From: CAMDPA01 sp965223035
GTDB lineage: Bacteria; Pseudomonadota; Alphaproteobacteria; Rhizobiales; Hyphomicrobiaceae
DNA length: 64,000 nt
Direction of reading: 5' to 3'
Assembly: GCA_965223035.1 (NCBI GenBank)
Contig: OZ244980.1
Coordinates: forward strand, 5,022,001 to 5,086,000
In this document: positions 60,347 through 64,000 of the stretch, one piece after another
Layout of the letters: the number at the start of each line of letters is the position of its first letter
Numbering within the stretch: the first letter of the stretch is position 1
Made by a program: the position numbers and the translations under genes
The notes under the pieces: model-generated
Databases searched by the model: none
What the model was told of the DNA's origin: nothing
The model's input: only the letters and a program-made list of their open reading frames with translations

Positions 60347-60448
60347 CGCCTGGCCGGCCCACCCCCCAGCCGCAACCCGATGGCACAATGGTGTGGTGGG
60401 GCCGGCTGGGCAGCGGGACGGTTCCAGCTCACACTGAAACGCTTCTAG
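60347..60448. repeat. Family B palindromic element
   Basis: GGCCGGCCCACCCCCCAGCC, GATGGCACAATGGTG, GGGGCCGGCTGGGCAGCGGG, and the end CAGCTCACACTGAAACGCTTC-TAG. It ends with CTAG (60445-60448). Confidence 0.82.
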
Positions 60449-60538
60449 GACGAAGTCGTCAAGTTGGCAGCCGCAGGCCGCGCAGATCGGCAGGCCGGCA
60501 TCGCGCTGCCGGGCATCGGCTGCGCACAGACCAAAAGC

Positions 60539-60570
60539 GCGCGGCCCTGCCCGCAAAGGCAGGGCCGCGC
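60539..60570 (-). terminator. Intrinsic terminator after the second TTT receptor gene
   Basis: Perfect 13-bp stem GCGCGGCCCTGCC with its complement around a 6-base loop, followed on the minus strand by GCTTTTGG. It lies about 40 bp downstream of the receptor stop, in the right direction. It is the clearest Rho-independent terminator in the window. Confidence 0.75.
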
Positions 60571-60610
60571 ATGGGGCTCTGATTGGCACGATGGGGCGTC
60601 GTTGGATGGC

Positions 60611-61693
60611 TTACTTCTTTTTCTTTTTCCCGCAGTTCAGGCAGCCCGTCTTGTAACCGGTCGTCATGGCCGTATGCGCAATTTTGCGTGCCTCATCATC
60701 GATCGCCAGCACCTCAGCGCGCATCTCGTCGATGGCCTCGCCCGGCAGCGGGTCATAGGGGAAGCCGCGCTTTTTGACGTCGGCAATATAAGCCTCGTCC
60801 TTCATCAACGCGTTGAACGCCTTGCGCAGCTCGGCGGTCCGCTCTTTCGGCGTGTCGGGCGCAGTGAACAGTGACCGGCCAATGTCCGAGCTCAGCCCGA
60901 TCCACCGGTAGATCTTCTTGGTTTGCTCGGTGCCGATCGCTTCTTGCACGAGCGGAATGTTGGGGATCAACTTGTTCCGCTTAAGCCCAAATTGCATCAG
61001 CGGGATGTATTCGCCCGACTTCACCTTGTCCTTGAGCTTGGCCTCCCATGTACCCCAATTGAGCGCCATCATGTTGACCTCGTTGCGCTCCATGGCCAGC
61101 ATAAACGGCCCCGATCCGCGATAGCCGCACACCATCTGGAACTTGGCGCCATCGAGGTTTTTGACCAACAATGGTCCCCAGGCGCTCGGTGACGTTTTAC
61201 CCGTGCAGCCCGCCTTGAGCGGCGTGGACAACAGCCCCTTGATGTCTTTGACACCGGTATCCGCGCGCACGCCAAACACCGTATGCGCCGTTGCGATACG
61301 GCCGATATAGCTCACCTTGCGCATATCCCAGCGCGAACGCTTCGGTTCCAGCAGCTGGCTGTGGGTCATCGAGTCGGGCAACAGGGCGATCATCGTGCCG
61401 TCCCTTGGCGCCTTGGAGAAGAAATAGGCGCCGGCTTTGCGGCCGCCGCCGCCGGGGCGGTGTTGCACGATAACTTTCGGATTGCCGGCGATATGTTTAC
61501 CGTAATGCAGTGCGGTCAGCTGTGAGTAGCCATCATACGACCCGCCTGGATTGTGGCCGATCAGGATGGTGAGGGTCTTGCCGGCATAAAAATCCGCTGC
61601 GCTCGCCGGGGTCTGCGCCGCAAGCGCCAACGCGCCGGCTCCGAGCGTTGCGGCACCAAGGCCAAGCACCATCCCGCGTGAAAGTTCGATCAT
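60611..61693 (-). CDS. TctC/Bug-type periplasmic receptor with C-terminal CxxC-Lys tail
   Basis: 360 residues, GGGAGAG before ATG 61693. Signal peptide with MVLGLGAATLGAGALALAA and a cut near ASA-ADFYAG. The Bug-like start FYAGKTLTILIGHNPGGSYD, then KVIVQHRPGGGGRKAGAYFF and PRDGTMIALLPDS, support a TTT receptor of a divergent subfamily. The C-terminus is odd: GYKTGCLNCGKKKKK, a C-x2-C pair and five Lys at the very end, not usual in this family. It follows the fused TctA-TctB gene and is closed by a terminator, so it is the last gene of this transporter unit. Confidence 0.82.
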   Translation of the reverse strand: MIELSRGMVLGLGAATLGAGALALAAQTPASAADFYAGKTLTILIGHNPGGSYDGYSQLTALHYGKHIAGNPKVIVQHRPGGGGRKAGAYFFSKAPRDGTMIALLPDSMTHSQLLEPKRSRWDMRKVSYIGRIATAHTVFGVRADTGVKDIKGLLSTPLKAGCTGKTSPSAWGPLLVKNLDGAKFQMVCGYRGSGPFMLAMERNEVNMMALNWGTWEAKLKDKVKSGEYIPLMQFGLKRNKLIPNIPLVQEAIGTEQTKKIYRWIGLSSDIGRSLFTAPDTPKERTAELRKAFNALMKDEAYIADVKKRGFPYDPLPGEAIDEMRAEVLAIDDEARKIAHTAMTTGYKTGCLNCGKKKKK

Positions 61694-62043
61694 TTACACT
61701 CTCCCTTATTGCTGCCTGGGGTGCCTAACATTTTTCGACTGCACTGCCCAAGGCCGACGCGAACATTGTCCCTTCATGTCGGGATCATTTCAGACCCTGG
61801 CCACCCGAGCGATCGCCGAGCCCGTGCGCCGTGATTACGGCTGCACGTTGGGGAGCCGTCTGCCGAGCGGGGGACATTGCCATGTCTGGCGCAGGATGTG
61901 AAGAACAAGCATGCTTTCAGGCACGCGCGCATCTTAATCGGGTCATCGATCGATCGCTTGCGGGCCGTTTCGCGCCGGTTGGCCCGCATGTCAAGCGAAG
62001 GGGTGAAGCGGTTAACGTGGTTCACGATCTCGATCGATGAGGT
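61694..62043. other. Spacer between fused permease and receptor genes
   Basis: About 350 bp. No gene or repeat family copy recognised. A separate promoter for the receptor gene could lie here. Confidence 0.35.
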
Positions 62044-64000
62044 TTAAAACAAGCGTAGGCCCATATAGTTGCGCCATTCGGGGAACAGATCGCCGAGCAA
62101 TGCGTCGGGCCATGGCATGTTGAGCAGCACGTCGAACAGGGCATACATGCCGACCACCACACAGGCTGAGATCGTGAGCGCCTTCAACACCGGGATACGA
62201 CCCTCGATGATCATGAAGGCGGGCACATAAATGGCCGTCGCGATCAACATGCCGACCGTCTGCACCAGCGCCAACAGCAACAACAGCCAGAACAATTGAA
62301 TGAGTGAGCGTCTGATCAATTCCGGATTGGACAGGAAGGCGAGCGAATCTTCCTCTTGCATGTGGTCGCGCGGCTCGCCTGCGGTGGTCGCGGATTCGGC
62401 ACGGGCCGGCGCCGGCTGAATGTCGATCAACCACTTGATCACACGCAATCCGATCACAATCAGGCCGATGACGGCCACAACCTGCGGCAACAGTCGGGCT
62501 GCGAACGGCCAATCCCAGCTCGACAACAGCACATAGGCGAGGGCCGCCGACACCAGGCCCCAGAGCAACAGGCCGACGGCGTGGGCGCCGGTGCTGCGGG
62601 GCTTGGGCGGTGACCGGATCGGTTCACCACGGCCCAGTGCGGCGGTGATGATGGGGCGCAAGAGCACCAGCACCAATATCGATGCTAGAAAAATAACGCC
62701 GGGAAATAACAAAAAGTCGAACCGATACGAGCTGTAGGAAATGAACATATAGTCTTCGATCAGGTCACCGAGCACGAAGCCCAGGATGACGGGCGGTCGC
62801 GGCCAGCCCTGGCGTTTCATCAACCATGCGACGAGGCCGATCGCGACCAAGACGTAGAAGTCGTTGAGATCGCGCGAGCCCTGGTAGGCGCCGATGAATG
62901 TGACCGCCATGATGATCGGCACCAAGATGCCCGCGCGCACCATGGCGATCTTCGCGAACTGATCGGCGAATGCAAAGCACAGTCCGGCGCCGATCAGATT
63001 GGCAAGGGCTACGCTCCACACCATGGTATAGGTGATATCGAGTTTCTCGGTCAGCATTTTCGGACCGGGATCGATGCCATGAATAAGAAACGCGCCCAAC
63101 AACAGTGCCATCGAGGCGGAGCCGGGCACGCCGAACGCCAGCGTTGGAACCAGCGCGCCGCCTTCCTTCGCATTGTTGGAGCTCTCCGAGGCGATCACGC
63201 CGCGCACATCCCCGGTCCCGAAGCTATCGGACGCGCCTTTCAGCGAGCGCGCCGCGTAGCCGTAGGCGATCCAGTCGATGATCGATGCGCCGATACCCGG
63301 AATCGACCCGAGGAAGCTGCCGATCCAAGAGCAACGGATCACCAGCCACCAGTTTCTCAGCGTGTCCTTGATCCCTTCCAGCTGTTGCCATCTCTGGCTC
63401 TTAGTCAGATCGGACGATACGCTTTTGCGGGAGATCGCCAGATCGATCAGCTCCGGTACCGCGAACATGGCGAGCGCCACCGGCACGAGCGGGAAGCCAT
63501 CGATCAAATACAGCGACTCGCCGGACCACCGCGCAATACCGGTTTGCCCCTCATCGCCGATTTGCGCCAAAACCATGCCGATGCACGCCGCCGCCAACCC
63601 CTTCAGGATATTCCGACCACTCAGCGACGCCACGAGCGTCAGCCCGAGCGCGCAGACGGCCAATAGCTCAGGCGAGCCGATGCTCAGCATGAAAGGGCGC
63701 AGGACAGGAATCGAGACACCGAGCAGCAGGGCGCCGAACAGTCCGCCGAGCACCGATGCGCTGAAGGCCGCACCGAACGCCCGGCCCGCTTCGCCGCGCC
63801 GCGCCATCGGATGGCCGTCAAGCGTCGTCGCTGCCGAACCGACCGTCCCGGGGACCCCGAACAACACGGCGGGGATGGTATCCGACGTCACCGTTACCGA
63901 AGACAGGCCAACCAAAAAGGCCAATGCGGTGTAGCTGTCCATGGTGATCGTAAACGGTAGCACCAGCGCCAGCCCGACCAAACCACCCACGCCAGGGATC
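62044..64000 (-). CDS. TTT permease TctA fused to a TctB-like domain, 5' end missing
   Basis: At least 651 residues are visible; the frame is open to the right window edge. The first bases read as IPGVGGLVGLALVLPF, the usual second part of the TctA N-terminal motif, so about 40-60 residues are missing. The TctA half has TSDTIPAVLFGVPGTVGSAATTLDG and GSFLGSIPGIGASIIDWIAYG. From about residue 490 a second membrane domain of four helices follows (LLLWGLVSAALAYVLL, LLPQVVAVIGLIVIGLRV, LIQLFWLLLLLALVQTVG, ALTISACVVVGMYALF), matching a TctB-like small subunit. This is therefore a TctA-TctB fusion. The receptor gene lies downstream. Confidence 0.85.
   Translation of the reverse strand, partial: IPGVGGLVGLALVLPFTITMDSYTALAFLVGLSSVTVTSDTIPAVLFGVPGTVGSAATTLDGHPMARRGEAGRAFGAAFSASVLGGLFGALLLGVSIPVLRPFMLSIGSPELLAVCALGLTLVASLSGRNILKGLAAACIGMVLAQIGDEGQTGIARWSGESLYLIDGFPLVPVALAMFAVPELIDLAISRKSVSSDLTKSQRWQQLEGIKDTLRNWWLVIRCSWIGSFLGSIPGIGASIIDWIAYGYAARSLKGASDSFGTGDVRGVIASESSNNAKEGGALVPTLAFGVPGSASMALLLGAFLIHGIDPGPKMLTEKLDITYTMVWSVALANLIGAGLCFAFADQFAKIAMVRAGILVPIIMAVTFIGAYQGSRDLNDFYVLVAIGLVAWLMKRQGWPRPPVILGFVLGDLIEDYMFISYSSYRFDFLLFPGVIFLASILVLVLLRPIITAALGRGEPIRSPPKPRSTGAHAVGLLLWGLVSAALAYVLLSSWDWPFAARLLPQVVAVIGLIVIGLRVIKWLIDIQPAPARAESATTAGEPRDHMQEEDSLAFLSNPELIRRSLIQLFWLLLLLALVQTVGMLIATAIYVPAFMIIEGRIPVLKALTISACVVVGMYALFDVLLNMPWPDALLGDLFPEWRNYMGLRLF

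Noticed and set aside
60253..60432. N-terminal extension of the Rieske oxygenase
   Set aside because: It is translated from family B and C repeat sequence, while GGAGG lies directly before ATG 60252.

Overview
The window looks like a chromosomal segment of a GC-rich alphaproteobacterium, probably near Rhodospirillales. This is inferred from the gene set and operon shapes, not from a phylogenetic marker. Supporting points are the order sppA-ihfB-lapA-like, dapC-like next to ftsK, an mmcB-like gene, and (2S)-methylsuccinyl-CoA dehydrogenase, the diagnostic enzyme of the ethylmalonyl-CoA pathway. The many solute receptors (TTT and TRAP types), amidase, amidohydrolase, Rieske oxygenase, PreA and racemase-family genes suggest a heterotroph using varied organic acids and N-compounds.

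Layout. 1-3920: tail of a type II DMSO-reductase-family (molybdenum) enzyme operon, with heme b subunit, Fe-S/P-loop carrier, beta-propeller and DUF2478 genes. 3930-5252: a decayed IS3-family element with visible inverted repeats and a 3-bp duplication. 5473-10400: a wrecked prophage (capsid, head protease and integrase remnants) downstream of the 3' end of tRNA-Leu(GAG), with a frameshifted DUF2971 gene as cargo. 10527-12691: cobB-cobA. 13370-20782: aspartate dehydrogenase, DapC-like aminotransferase, FtsK, DUF429 and an MBL-fold hydrolase. 21088-32932: S10 peptidase, sppA-ihfB-lapA, ornithine-cyclodeaminase-like, binding protein, amidohydrolase, MscS-like channel, molybdate/sulfate permease and enolase-superfamily enzyme. 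32929-37890: TTT transporter and a ComDE-like TPP decarboxylase pair. 37986-44534: universal stress protein, Lon-family protease, MmcB-like nuclease and an orphan membrane-anchored ParA. 44646-51158: mcd, gap, alpha-hydroxyacid oxidase, DUF167 and folD. 51488-52764: tRNA-Asn(GTT) and a probable adenine methyltransferase/PD-(D/E)XK nuclease pair. 53482-64000: TRAP receptor, PreA, cupin, amidase, Rieske oxygenase and a second TTT system with fused TctA-TctB, cut by the window edge.

The most striking feature is the intergenic space. It is filled with at least three families of short palindromic elements (called A, B and C here) plus two tandem arrays of about 40-bp units (D). Family A copies are bounded by CTAG on both sides, and neighbouring copies share one CTAG. 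Several genes end with a stop codon (TAG or TAA) that is itself part of an element boundary. One copy supplies the N-terminal codons of a DUF2478 gene. The pattern fits non-autonomous transposons (MITE-like) with a YTAR target duplication, which leaves TAG/TAA stops intact.

The decayed mobile genes (IS3 transposase, capsid, integrase, DUF2971) carry frameshifts and TGG-to-TGA changes while the housekeeping genes are intact. The disruptions are therefore probably real decay and not sequencing noise.
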